A DNA stretch of 64,000 nt, taken from positions 496,001-560,000 of the forward strand of contig JAQQWL010000013.1 in assembly GCA_038363925.1 (NCBI GenBank), written 5' to 3'. This document shows, piece by piece, positions 1 through 12,668 of the stretch. This DNA is from Apiospora phragmitis. Its lineage: Eukaryota; Ascomycota; Sordariomycetes; Amphisphaeriales; Apiosporaceae. A model generated the notes under the pieces. It made no database searches. It was given only the letters and a program-made list of their open reading frames with translations, and was not told the origin of the DNA. The translations under genes were made by a program, and so were the position numbers. Position 1 is the first letter of the stretch. The number at the start of each line of letters is the position of its first letter.

Positions 1-785
<785 letters not shown>

Positions 786-2397
786 CGGAAACCACTTCTT
801 GCCTTTTGGTTTCACATGGCATCCTGTCCCCCAAGTACTTGTAGTTGTCGATCATGGGGATATGCCCAATGCCATTCGACTTTCTGCATAGGACGAAGGG
901 AAGCACTTCTGGCAGTGGTATCCATAATGCTGACGCTATTGTGCTTGGTATCACTGATAAATGCAGTGTGTCCAGTTGGCTTGATTAATTTGCCGACTAA
1001 AGAATATCCCTACCAATGAGAGGGCATAGGTAGGTAAGCTGATAAGTGCCACATCCCAGCGGACAGGATAAGCAACGAGCCTGAGTGTAGTGTAGTGCGA
1101 CAGTCAGTCACAGTGTCCGTACTACCCCACGCTTCATACTCTCCCACGCAGCTTTGCATCTTCGTTGCGTCATTGATTTGAAATGCGATTTGTGTCTTTG
1201 CGACTGCGACGCTACGTGGCCGTGATCTCACAGCAGAACAAATACCTACTTGTATGCAGGTAACCAACGTAACGCAGGTCTGTGGACAAAGCTGTGTTCG
1301 TGGGTTTTATTTCGGCGATCATTGTTTCTTACGCTGTACTACATACATGTGCGTATGAAGTTCGTGGAGAGGCGATGTCGCTGATTGTTGAGGCAGAGAC
1401 AGCCGCTGAAGCAGGATGTACCTTGAAACCATTCCGTGGCTTATCCCAGCAAATCCGATAGGACCAGAAGGCCGTGCCCCTGAACCGCCTGTAGATTTGG
1501 GCCAAGCTGCCACGTTCACGGTAGCCTACAGGGGTGAACGTGGCTCATTGCCAGCCATCGCAACAAAGGTTTTCCTCGATATCGGCTTGTTCCTTCACGG
1601 ACGAGGAGAGACGAGATAAGCCTTTTGATGGGTAATCTGAAGATGTTACGTCCGTCCGGCATTGCTCAACCCATACCTGGAGCTCGGAGCTGGGCACGCG
1701 GTACATATGTAGATTAATAACGCTGGAAAAGTAGGGATTCCAGGTAACCTGGGACAATGTCAGTCTAGCGTTTCGTTTCGCTGCTGTTTCCTGTCTCCCC
1801 GGTTCGCCAGCTTAATAATAGAAGAAGGCCGATTATCAGTTTGGTTTGTCCGTAAAGTCCGTTCGGTTGATTGGCTTTGCTTACATGTTGGAGCACTTGT
1901 GCTGCGTTACTGGATTACTGGCGGCATCCACCCACACCAAATGCCCCCCCCCCCCAGTCTTGACGCTAAAGTGGTGGCCGGCCCCTTGTTCTCGGTGCTT
2001 GTATTGCGTAGACTATCTGGATGAAATAAGAAAGTCGTGTGTCGTAAGGGAATCGACCTTGCCAGAGGAACGGGGCCCGCGTTTACCACCAAACCCTTCC
2101 TTATCTCGACCTCGGATCCCTCTCACCCCGAGGGGAAGATCCGTAGCACTCTTCCTTCTCACTTTCGCGATATTATCACCAGTTGTTCCCTCTTCGTTCC
2201 TCTTGTTCCCCCTATGGCATCGAGGCAAGATAGGAGCTTTCAGTCGACCTATGCTGCGCACCGTAGCGCTTCGACGTCATCCTAAAAGATAGGAGCCTAC
2301 CTGCGCCAGTTGTGACCTGCGGTTACCCCGGATCGAGCTTCCCCGACCGATTATTGTATATGCGCAAGCCAAACAAGAAAACATCTATAAAAGAAAA
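786..2397. other. Intergenic, no gene seen
   Basis: Between ferrochelatase and the MFS transporter. Open frames here are short, overlap on both strands and resemble no family. A run of 12 C lies at about 1944-1955. The last few hundred bases presumably hold the promoter of the downstream transporter. Confidence 0.6.
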
Positions 2398-4497
2398 ATG
2401 ACTAGCGAAAGGCAGCCCCCCGGGGCGACGGTCGGGAGTAATAAGATCATCATGATCGACGCAGAAGCATCCGGGGAGACTTCGCCTTTACTCGGCGCCG
2501 GCGCCGACGGCGGCGCAATCGGAAGCGACGGCGACAATGCAAACTTGGGAAGCAGGGACGCCTGGGCGCTAGAATTCGACGGCCTGCCTTGGTATAAACG
2601 GCCTTCTGTACGTTAATGCTGCTGCTGCTGCTGCCGTTGCTGCTTTACCCGAAGGAGCGGATGCGCCATGCAGAAACCCGCGGACCACTCGTTCGCTATC
2701 TATTAAACTTTTGGATGCAAGGGGAAACTGACTCTCGAGTCAGGTATACTGGCTCATCGGCCCCTACTTTTTGTTTTACACTTGCCTTTGGAGGTGTCCT
2801 GGTCCCGAGGATCAATCTGTGAGTTTGCTTCGCATTTGCACCCGGCCAGGGTAACCCGCCCTGAAAAACATGCCGCTGACGTACTGGCCCCCAAAACCAC
2901 AGGATCGTCGACTTGGTATGTCGCGACTACATGGCCGATAAAAGCCTGGTGGATCCCACCTTCATCATCACCCCGATCGTGCTGGGCGGCGACAACCCGC
3001 AATGTCTGATCCCGCCGGTCCAGCGCAGCGTCGCCACCTTCACGCTCATGACGCAAGTCCTGACGGGCGCGCTGAGCGCGCTCACGGCGCCCAAGCTGGG
3101 CTCGCTCAGCGACCGATATGGCCGGACCCGCTTGCTCTGCATCGCCTCCATCGGCGGCATCCTCAACGAGATCGTCACCATCCTCTGCGCCAAGTACCCG
3201 GAATCCCTGGATTACCATTGGATGTTGGTGGGCGCGTTCTTGGATGGCATTACCGGATCGTTCACCGCGGGCGGCATCATTGGTACCGCGTACACAAGCG
3301 ACTGTTCATCGCCGTCGAAGCGCGGCGTCTACATTGGCTACTTGCAAGCCTGCCTCTTCGCCGGCGTGGCTATCGGTCCGTTAATCGCCGGCTATATGGT
3401 GAAATGGACTGACACATTGCTCTCTATTTTCTATGTCGCACTCGCAAGTCATATTGTCTTCATGCTCTTCATATGGCTGGTCATGCCCGAATCATTATCC
3501 AAGAAGCGGCAGATGCTAGCACGGCAGAAGCACCAACAGGAAGAGGATGCACTTGCTGAGCGCCTGCATTCCCGTGTCAGGAGCAAGCTCCTTCTGGACT
3601 GGCTGCCCGCCATTTTCATGGCGAACCCCCTGGCTCCCCTCAAAATGCTCGTTCCCGGCGGCGCAGGGGACGGCCGGCTGAGGCGCAACATGGTAATCCT
3701 CGCTTTTATGGATACGATCATCCTGTCCGTCGCGATTGGCTCGGGGGCCGTCACCATCCTCTACGTCGAGTACATGTTCCACTGGGGTACCTTTGACGCG
3801 TCGCGTTACGTGTCGCTGATGAGCTTCGTGCGCGTCGTTGCGCTCCTCGGCGTCTTCCCCCTCGTGAACTACATCTTCCGCGTCCGGCCGCTGCAGCGCC
3901 GCCGGCGCGAGAGCGGCCTGCACATCATGGAGACGAACTCGGGCATGGACGAGCTGGACGTCTGGCTGCTGCGCATCGCGCTGGTGTCGGACGTGACGGG
4001 CATCATCGGCTACACGCTGGTGCGGACGCCGCAGCTGTTCATCATGTCGGGCGTGCTGACCTCCTTCGGCGGGCTCGGGGCGCCGTCATCCAGAGCTCCA
4101 TCACCAAGCACGTCCCGGCCGAGCGCGTCGGCTCGCTCCTCGGCGCCCTGGGCCTGCTTCACGCGCTGGGGCGCGTGTTCGCTCCCATGATGTTCAACGG
4201 CATTTATGCCGCTACCGTCGAGAGCTTCCCGCAGGCTTTCTTTGTGCTTCTGGCAAGCCTCTTCGGGCTGGCGCTCATCGGCAGCGTCTTCATCAGGCCC
4301 CACCGTAAGTCTCCCCATTTTCCTGTCAAGGCGGAAATTGTTCATTACTGACATGTTTTGGCTCAGTCTACTTGAAAGAGGACGGTTATGCACCCGGGCC
4401 TACCTCAACTGCCGAGGCACATTTGTACAGCGAATGCGGCGAAGAGGATGTTGTGGCTGAAGACGATATCGCAGCAGGCTCGCTACCTAGAGTGTAG
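2398..4497 (+). CDS. Major facilitator superfamily transporter (two apparent frameshifts)
   Basis: Membrane transporter of the DHA-like drug/solute-proton type; substrate not predictable. Exons 2398-2607, 2744-2818, 2903-4304 and 4367-4497; about 605 residues when the shifts are reconciled. A hydrophilic N-terminal tail of about 70 residues includes the acidic ETSPLLG motif typical of fungal endomembrane or vacuolar MFS proteins. YWLIGPYFLF and TLAFGG form the first membrane segment. GSLSDRYGRTRLL is the MFS signature loop (G-x-L-x-D-R-x-G-R) between helices 2 and 3. Two defects are visible. Exon 2 has one base too many around 2768-2778, a T-rich stretch that splits the first helix between two frames. 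Exon 3 lacks one base around 4077-4083, in a GGGGC stretch, after which the last helices continue in another frame. The two changes restore an exact codon count, so sequencing error is likely, but a pseudogene is not excluded. Confidence 0.85.
2608..2743 (+). other. Intron 1 of MFS gene with GCT microsatellite
   Basis: GTACGT donor at 2608 and TCAG acceptor ending at 2743 (136 bp). Near its 5' end is a (TGC/GCT)n run at about 2615-2634. Removing it joins the tail directly to the first membrane helix in phase 0. Confidence 0.75.
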
Positions 4498-5085
4498 GTA
4501 TTTAAATCACGGGCCTAACAAGCTGTCGTGTTATACTTCAATTAGATCGGGTTTATAGAAGCTCCTTACATATTCGTAAGGCGCACTGGCGCATGGAGCT
4601 TTCTGCTTTTATATATATATACGCCGCGAGGAGCCTTATGTACCTGTTCAATATCAACGGAAACAATATACGAACGTGTATCAGATCACCTTGTCAAATC
4701 ATAACTCATTGCCGCAATTGATTGAGTACAAACGTCCTGGGTACCTAAAGCAAGGAGCCAGATTTATTACTAATAATAAAGTGAAGAATATCATATCCTT
4801 ATTATAAACAAAGAAAACAGAAACGGGTTTCAAGGGCTGGAATGAAGGGGGACAATACTGATAGCCAGGAACAAAGACAACGTCAGTGGCACAAGCTCCG
4901 CGATAATGATGGCCTACCTGTTATTCCTTCCATGCGTGGGGAGCTGGAGGAAGAACGAGAAGATGAAGGAGGAAAGGGGGAGGGTGGGGGATTACCTAAG
5001 CCTTTGCCTTACCTCTTTTGCAGACCCCAGAGTGCCTTTTTAAAGGCAGGCACATTGATGAACGCAGGTCCATACCGGTCGTGTT
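4498..5085. other. Intergenic between convergent genes
   Basis: AT-rich 3' flank shared by the MFS gene (plus) and the Ulp1-like gene (minus). It contains a TATATATATATA run near 4611-4621 and several AATAAA-like strings usable for polyadenylation. No coding segment was recognised. Confidence 0.55.
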
Positions 5086-6662
5086 TCATCCCCTTGCGCA
5101 GCCCCGTTTTTGCGTTCGCCCATTCTTACGCTGCCACTGGCCAGTCGTCAGTCGCCGCTTCTGGCCCGGTTGCTCAAGGAGCTCGTCATATCCAGCCTTT
5201 GTCTTTTTGCCGATGGTGATTTTGGCAAACTCCTCTATGGGGACCTGGGGGCTGTTGTTCTGGCCTGGGTTCTGGATCGGGTTGGCGGGCCCCTGGCCCT
5301 TGTACCGCTGGATCCGGGGCTCGCCCGACCCCGTACGCGGCCGCAGCTCGTTGGGCGCGTAGACCTTGACAGGCGGCGGCTTGTCGCCGGGCTTGCGGCG
5401 GATCTCCTCGTCGTGCATGAAGTCGCGGTCAGTGAGCGAGTCGACGGCGACGACGGCGACGCGGCCCTGCCAGTCGTAGAACTCGAGCGCGCGGAACGCG
5501 GCGCCGATAGCCATCTCCTGGCGGACCCGGTCCCCGTTAAAGGTGCCGCGGAAGGGGCGCATCCACAGCATCTGCGTGAAGTCCACCTCGGCCCGCAGCC
5601 GCGACGGCGCCGGAGCGCCGGCAGCCGTGCCCGTCGTCGACGACGCCGGGGAGGAGGCCGGCGACCGGACCAGGCTGTTCTCCAGGTACTCGCGGCCGCC
5701 GCTGGCCATCACGACGGGCTTGTTCGTCATGTGGAAGATGACGGGCCAGATCTCCAGGATCCACGTGAGGCGCTCCATGAACTCCTTAGCCATGTGGTAG
5801 GCACGGATGCCGCACGAAAACGTATCGTGCTGCTTCGGGTACCAGGGCCCACGGAAGGCGTCGTCGGGGATCGTGATGCCGTCGTAGTTGAGGATGCGGC
5901 GCAGGCGGCGGTGGGTGCGCTTGACGATTTCAGGTTCCCGACGGGCTCCAGGATGGAAAACTGGGCCACTTCGTCGTACGGGGTGTTGGGGTGCCCGTTG
6001 GGGTCCCTCCGCCGCATCCGTAGCAGGATGGTGACAAAGTGAGCGGTGGTGTGGACCGGCCAGATGGTGAACTCGCGAGCGCGGATCCGCGCCCACATCT
6101 TGGGCCTCGTCTTATAGGCGTCCTCGAGCTTCTTTTGGAACTTGACATCCGTGCGGAACTCGTCGCGGGCATTGAGGTGCCGCCCGCCGCCCTCGCCTTC
6201 GGCCACGACCTCGCCCTCTGGGTCCTGGAAGAGACCGTCGCTGTCCGTGGCAGGCAGCAAGTTGATCCGGTGGCGGACGGCCCGGGGCTGGCACTTGTAC
6301 GCCCAAGAAAGCGGTATGTCCACACAGTCAGCAGTGAGCCACGATGTGCGTCTCATCTGGATGCACTCCAAACAGTTGACACACTGACGGAGGCCTTGCT
6401 TCGTGGAAAAGTCGACCGACGCTACGAACTCAGGGCTCGTGTGGTTCAGGCGCATACCAGTGGATAGAATCTGACCAGGCACCGCTCCAACATCATAGAG
6501 ATTCGGAGTCTTTGATTCGTTCCGCTCCTGAAGGGTTCTCGGCTTGGTACTTTTTCCCTTCAAGATGCCCTTTGGCGGAGTGCCCTTAGGCGAAGTGCCT
6601 TTTGGCGGAGTCCCCCTTGGGGCAGTGCCCTTTGGCGACGTGAGTGGTGGTGTCGTCGCCAT
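5086..6662 (-). CDS. Ulp1-like (C48-type) cysteine peptidase candidate, one apparent frameshift
   Basis: A fungal protein of about 525 residues after one frame correction. The N terminus is low-complexity, with repeated PPKGT/SPKGT units. A middle segment reads FTIWPVHTTAHFVTILLRM, which fits the His-containing strand of the Ulp1/SENP papain-like fold. YPKQHDTFSCGIRAYHM fits the downstream Q-x-[DN]-x(3)-C-G catalytic motif. The acidic member of the triad is not assigned. Peptidases of this fold remove SUMO or related modifiers, but many diverged fungal copies have unknown substrates, so activity is inferred. A single C appears to be missing at about 5933 (GAACCTGAAATC in coding sense), where VGN passes to PEIVKRTH in the next frame. 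The one-base correction gives an exact codon count. The C-terminal 100 residues are basic and not recognised. Confidence 0.55.
6563..6638 (-). repeat. Short tandem repeat coding for PPKGT-type units
   Basis: About five imperfect 15-base units (CCCCCAAAGGGCACT-like in coding sense) encode P/S-P-K/R-G-T near the start of the Ulp1-like protein. Copy number could vary between strains. Confidence 0.7.
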
Positions 6663-7193
6663 TGTGAGGCTGTGGATGAACTATTTTGTATTGCTGTAGG
6701 ATTGGCACACACCAGACAGAAATTACACGAGTTGTTGTGTACGGTGTCGATGACCAACTCAGATGTTTCCGATCTATCCCCGTTTACTGGCCACTCATTC
6801 AAGATATATAGGGACTTCCCCTTTGGTTAATATCGTAGAATGAATCTTGTGTTTTCAAAGTCAAGGGCGCAGGTTTCATTGTTCTGCAAACACAACACCC
6901 TCTTCTCAGCTGTGCTGCATATCGACGACAAAGGTGTTGTGCGTTCGTTCGGGGCGAACAAAGACAACATGGAGTGGAGGAATAGTACATTGTTTTATGC
7001 TATCAAAATAGATGGCTCCAATTCACCCTCTAATAGGAATTATTCTATATTACTTCTACACTGATATTGATAAAACATTAAGAGATGGAATGATCCCATG
7101 TAACTATGACCAGCGCCGTACTCTAGATCATGCGTATATGCAAACAATACCCGGCTCCTGGTTATGACACTCTGATGTCCGCAAGAGTCGCAC
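6663..7193. other. Intergenic, no gene seen
   Basis: Separates the 5' end of the Ulp1-like gene from the 3' end of the WSC gene; both are on the minus strand. AT-rich, only short unconvincing open frames. Confidence 0.55.
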
Positions 7194-10100
7194 CTATGAG
7201 CTGGTACCGGGCGAGATTAAAGTCGAATTGGTGATGTAGAGAGAAAGAAGCGAGGAACCTCCGCAGTACGTCCTTTGGTTACCGGCGCAAAGCAGCGAGC
7301 AGCTGGCATTCGTCTGGTTGGCCGCGCCCGAGTTCAGAGTATTGCCACCCCAGCATTCCGATGAATACTCGAGCCCAGCGTACTTGTAGCCCTTGGAAGC
7401 CGCCCACGTCAGACACTGCGGCACGGTCATGTTCCGAGGGCGCCATTCTGACCGTCCGCCAAAGCACGCCCACTCTTTGGCTCAGCTACACATCCGTAGT
7501 AGGTGTAGTTGGCGTTGCCATCCACAATCTTGGGAGGGCCGTTGAACTTTGCAGGGTCGGAAGAGTAGAATGTTGAAAGCATGCTACCATCACCACAAGT
7601 CTGGTTTTTGTTGCCTCCACAAGGCTTGGTGCATGCACCATTAAAGGTGGTGCCAGAAGTTATATTCGCGCCGCTGTCAAGCGTCGCACCACAATAGCAT
7701 TCTCTGCCGTACTCGACACCAAACCATGCATAATCGGTGCAGTTAGCTGCACAAGACTCCAGTGCCATGCTATCGTAAGCGAACGCCTTGTCAGGTAAAG
7801 CGCGCTTGCCTGAGGGTTCTTTGTAACACCCTTGGTAAGCGTAGCCTGAGATGGTAGGAGCGGAGAGGCCAGAGCTCGTCGAGGTAGTTGAGGTAATGAC
7901 AGCGCTGATAGACGATGCAATAGTGCTGATGGGTGATGTAGGGACAGTGCTGCTTGATGAGATAGAAATAACGCTACTACTTGAGGTAGTCCCGGCATTC
8001 GGAAGTGAACTAGATGTTACAGTGGAGCTGGTTGAGATTAACGCGCTGACGGAAGAAGTCAGTTTGCTTGAAGCCGAACTGAATGCCGTGCTGGCGCTGG
8101 CGCTGGAGGACGAGGTTAAGCTGGCAGAGACAACCGATGATGGGGTCGATGATGTTGTAGAGGAAGCGGATGAGCTAGAAGACAGCAATGAAGCAGAAGA
8201 TGAGCCGAGGAAAGAAGCAGCTGAGCTCCTTAGCAGAGAAGCGGAAGAGGAAACGCTTGAGGTAAACGCGCTCGTCGATGAAGAAGCGGACGGAGAAATG
8301 GTTGATGAAGTAGATGAACTGGTCGAGCGAGCAGCGGACGAGCTCATCGATAGGGAAGCAGAAGAGGTGATTGTCAAGCTCGCGGACAGCGACGATGGCA
8401 CTGAGGTACCACTAGCGCTAGAAGTGGCCGAACTGGTCGACGAGAGCGATGCTGAAGACATGGTGGTAGCTGTAAAGCTAGCGCTGGTGAGGTCGATGCA
8501 ATGCTTGAAGAAGTGCTGGTCACCGCGGTGGATGTGCTGGAGGGCGCCAGGGTGTAAAGGTTGAGCCGGTTGCCGTTACCACAGTACTGGAACTTGCTGC
8601 CGCCACAAAGCATGCTGCAGTCGCTCTCGGTGGCATTAACACTGCCCACGTTGGTGGACGTGCCACAGTAGCACTCCCGTCCATACTCGACACCCATCAT
8701 GGGAAACCCGGCGCAGACCGAAGCACACATCTCCACCGTCAGCCCATCATCGGCATAGGCCTTGCCCGAGAGGGCCCGCATGCCATTGGCCTCTGTCACG
8801 CAGCGAGAGTAAGCGAAAATGCCCGCCCGCTGAACGATACTGGGGCCCGTCGGGGTTGGTCCGACAGAAGTAGGCGTGGTAGTGGTGCCAGGTTGAGTCG
8901 TCGTGGACGGGGCAGTGTAGTTGCCATCCGGGTTGTAGATATACATCGACAACCTATTGCCAGCTCCACAAAGTTGAGTGCTGTTACCAGCACAGCCCAT
9001 GTTACAGTCTGACTGGCTGATACCGGTCATGGTACTGCCGGTGTTGAGGGAATTGCCGCAATAGCACTGATCGTAGGTTAGCTTAGAAATCCTCAGATGG
9101 GAAAGGTAGGTCAGGAAATGTAATCACTCACCTCACGCCCGTACTCCGTACCGAAATACTTGAAGCCGCTGCAGAAAGAGGCGCAGGTATTGAGGGTAAG
9201 GGCGTCCAGAGCTTGGGTTGTTCCGGTCAGAGCCCTCCCGTTTGAGCCCTCGGAGTAGCACCCGGTGAAGGTGTAGTTGCTGATCCTCTGAGGCTGGACA
9301 CCAGCATTAACAGGGCCGGGATTGGCAGGGGCGGGATTGTCAGCAGGAGGTGGGCTGCCGGTGTTTGGAAGTGCCTGTGTTGTTGAAAACAGGGACATGA
9401 ACTGGCCACCCTGATGGAACTCTCCGTTACCACCGCAAGTTTGGTTGACGGTGCCGGTGCATCGATAGCTGCATTGGGCCTCATTGACGAAAACTGATGG
9501 CATAGTGTTGCCACACCAACACTCTGATTCGTATTGAGTGCCGGCGAGTGTATAACCCGCTGAAGAACAGGCTTGGATGCACTTCCCATTGGTATTGTTC
9601 GTTGCGTCGCTGTAGATTTGGTTAGGTAGTTGTCGCCCAGGGGTGTTGTCCTGGGCACAACCAGTGTACCTGTAGAGTGCGGAGCCGTTTGAAGCAACAG
9701 GGCCCAACTGCTCGGAAACGGCACTGCAGAAGAATTGGATGAACTGCTTTCCCATGTCGGGATCGCCGGTATTAAGAGTCCATTGAGCAGTTCCATTATA
9801 AGAGTCAACGTTCACTTGTGATCTGGGCACTGCACAGTAGAGGTCTGCAGTAGCGCTCTGTCCAGCCTGCAGCACCGTGCCCTCCGCAAGGTCGACGTTG
9901 TTCGCAGCACCAACGATACCCTGGACACCATAAGGCGGCTTAGAGACAGTGACAGAAAGAGCAGCAGCATTGGGCCCTCCAATGTTGCTAAAGCGCATCT
10001 TTCGCGTCACTGTGGTGCCCTGAAGGACGTTACCAAAGGTGAAGTCGACGCCACTTGTATAATTAACCCAGCTCTGCCCATCAGGACTCTGGAACTCGAT

Positions 10101-12559
10101 CAGAATCTTCGGTTTCGTGCTAGAAGTTCCGATGATATCTAGAACTCCATTGCCACCATCCGAGTTGACTTGCAAGAAGACCTTGGAGTTTCCATTCGTC
10201 TTTGGGTTGAAGTTGACGGGGATGTAAGCCGAGGTTTGAGGAGCAATGGCTTTGGGCAGATCGTAGAGAGTATATGGTCCAATTGACTTGTCGCCAGAAC
10301 TTGTACTGTTCGGCTGAATCCAGGGGCCTGTCTCCCCTCGACCGAGAACTGGAAGCTCGAGATGGTCAAAGTCGAATTGCCCAGGTTTTGGAGCATCGCG
10401 GTCTGGTTGACGCCATTAGCCATCTGGCCAGTGATGACGCCAGAGAAAGACACCGTATTGGGCGATATCAGCAAAAGTGGTAACTTCGAGTTGCCAGTGC
10501 CTACCAACTTCACCGGAGTGCTGATGGAGAAGCCGGCCGCGGAATTAGTAGTGTTGACGATGGCACTGCTAGACAAGGGCCCGACTTGCTTCGGGGCAAA
10601 TGTCGCTTGGAAAGTGAAGGCAGAGCCTTGGTTGACAGTCATGGGAAACGTTGGCAGCCCAGAGAAGACAAAGTTGGTGTTGCCAAGCAAGTCAATGTTG
10701 GTAACTTGTGTTCCGACGTTCGCCACACAAGTGACTGTCTGAGGAGCGGACTTCTCGCCGAGGTTGACAGTACCAAAGGTGGAGGGGGCGGTACAGTTGA
10801 GAGGTAGGTTGACCGGAGAGCCAAACCCATGGATGTACCCGAGATTGCTAGCTACGTAGCAGATGCCGTCTCCAAAGACTGGGCGGCCAAACTTCATCGA
10901 CCCAGGTACGTTGAAAGAGTTGATCATGGTCAAAGATCCCGCCTCGGGAACGGCCTTGTAAATCCTCAAGTTGAGACCCTCGACATCGGAGGTCCAGACA
11001 AGCCCAGATCCCTCTCGACCGTTGAGCGAGGTGGTGGTGCCGTGGCCAACGCCGAGGACGTAAGCATTCGTTTCGGCAGTGTCTCCAGCTCTGGTGAAAG
11101 CGACATCTCCATTGGCGTTACAACCGAATTTCCACACATGAGTCTTGTACTTGATAACGTTGATGTACACATACCCCGCATCAAGTGGCATGACACCTGC
11201 GCCGGCGTAGACGGAGTTCTCATTGAGGAATTGCTGAGGCACGTTATCGTATTGGTTGGGACCCATCTGATACCCCCCTAGGTTATCCAGGTTGAGCCAG
11301 TATGTCTTTCCAGACTTGCCCGTGACAATACCGATGCGCTTGGCGTTGGGGCAGCTGAATTTTGACGACGGCAGCAGTTGAAGCGGGCTGGTTCCAAGAT
11401 CCTTGTCCGCTCCGTCCAGATCGACCTTTTCCCAGGGCATGAAGAAGTCGATTGGAGTAATGGTGCCGTCATCATTGATCCTGGCATTGACGGCGGCCTC
11501 CTCGAGGGCAGTGGGCGGAGTTCGACCTTGAACAGGCGTGCCCTTCAGCTGACTTGCGTAGCCATTACCAGTCGCGAAGTACATAGAGCCGGCTTCGTAA
11601 GCAAGTCCACCTCCACTCATCCACACGCCACCACCTGGGACAGTGTTTGCTTCATTGCCCCCCTCTGTGGCAAAAGCCTCGACAAGGTTACCAGTGCCTT
11701 TGTCCCAGCCCAAAATGGCACCGGTGAAGTTGTACTGGACACAGTGCGAAGCGAACCCCGCGTAAATGTACTTGCCAGCCTGAAGCAGGCCAGGACGTTG
11801 ATGTTGATTGCCGCTGATGAACATCCTGTTCGGGTTGTTGCGGAAGATGGCGCCTTCCATCGATTTGGGAAACCCGTCACGGTCTTGGAGTGTGTTGAGA
11901 TCGACGGCATGAAACCAATATTCGCCGTTGAGCCTGCCCTTGGTATACCCTTGCTTGTAGGTTTTGGCAGTGAAGTACACTGTCTCCGTTGTAGGGTCAA
12001 TGACGCCCGTTCCAGTCACACCAACTGTAGGGTTGATATCCACACAGCCATCGAGGTCTGTCCAAACAGTTAGTGATACGGTGTCAGGAGTTTGTACGAC
12101 CCATGCCCATGATTAATACCATCCATCTGGCCATTCAGTGGCTTCAGCGCTCTCGTAGGGGGGTGGCTACTAACCGGACGTCAAAAATGGAATATGCAGG
12201 CTTCTCTGGTTGACAATGACACCAGTCTTAGCGTCAAGCTGGTACAGATTGTTCTGGTTCGTGAGGATATAGACATATTGCTTGTTATCTTTGTTCAGGG
12301 TGTAGACCGAAGGTTGGGCGAAAGTCGACTCGGGGCCGAGGTTGTTGTAGTTACCTGGCAGCTTCGTTTTGAAGAGCTGTCCAAACTGAGGGCTGCCAAC
12401 GATATCCGGGTCCATGTTGTGATTGTCCTGGTAGCCGGTTCTGGAGTTGTCACCTCCCCAGGTGATGGTATCAGTGGAAGCGAAGCCATCAACGCCGTGT
12501 AGCAGACAGCTCGATAACACGAGGGCAATAGCCCACGTGAAGAGGCTGGAGGGCGCCAT
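7194..12559 (-). CDS. Secreted multidomain protein: quinoprotein-like propeller, Ig-like domains, five WSC domains
   Basis: Exons 12175-12559, 9132-12057 and 7194-9066. Three one-base losses (near 10340, 8490 and 7433) are needed for continuity; corrected length is 1,728 residues. I chose the Met at 12559 because it starts a clean signal peptide (APSSLFTWAIALVLSSCLLHG); a Met 19 codons upstream also lies in frame. Order: quinoprotein alcohol dehydrogenase-like beta-propeller (about residues 25-480, GGDNSRTGYQ onward); two Ig-like domains of ASPM/SPD-2/Hydin type; three WSC domains; a Ser/Thr linker of about 190 residues, probably heavily O-glycosylated; two more WSC domains. The WSC hallmark YGRECYCG is clear in copies 2-4. 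WSC domains bind wall glucan or other glycans, so this is probably a large wall-associated protein. No GPI signal or membrane anchor is seen at the C terminus. Copy 5 has Gly where the hallmark Cys should be (ECWGGN). Confidence 0.85.
9067..9131 (-). other. Intron 2 of WSC gene
   Basis: 65 bp, GTGAGT donor, CTAACC branch point, ATCAG acceptor. It interrupts the second WSC domain exactly within GRE|CYCG, and splicing restores the hallmark. Confidence 0.9.
12058..12174 (-). other. Intron 1 of WSC gene
   Basis: 117 bp, GTTAGT donor, CTAACT branch point and GACAG acceptor. Splicing joins FLTSD to LDGCVDINP inside the beta-propeller. Confidence 0.85.
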
Positions 12560-12656
12560 GCTTGTCAAGGTCCGGTTCTTTGTTGGATATCCTAGTCTAC
12601 CAGACTGCTGTGACATCTAGAAGGTAGGGCAACGAAGAGCAGGCGGATAATCCAAG

Positions 12657-12668
12657 TTCTATATATCT
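12657..12668 (-). promoter_or_regulatory. Possible TATA element of WSC gene
   Basis: GATATATAGA in coding sense, about 100 bases upstream of the chosen ATG at 12559. Position is plausible; there is no other support. Confidence 0.3.

Noticed and set aside
1846..2292. 148-codon open frame upstream of the MFS gene
   Set aside because: No recognisable domain or signal peptide, overlapped by open frames on both strands, poly-C tract inside.
5110..6042. 310-codon open frame on the plus strand
   Set aside because: Antisense of the GC-rich Ulp1-like gene; Arg/Gly/Val-rich with no family features.
7851..8564. 237-codon open frame on the plus strand, Glu/Val-rich
   Set aside because: It is the antisense shadow of the Ser/Thr-rich linker of the WSC protein; serine codons read backwards give acidic and Val codons.
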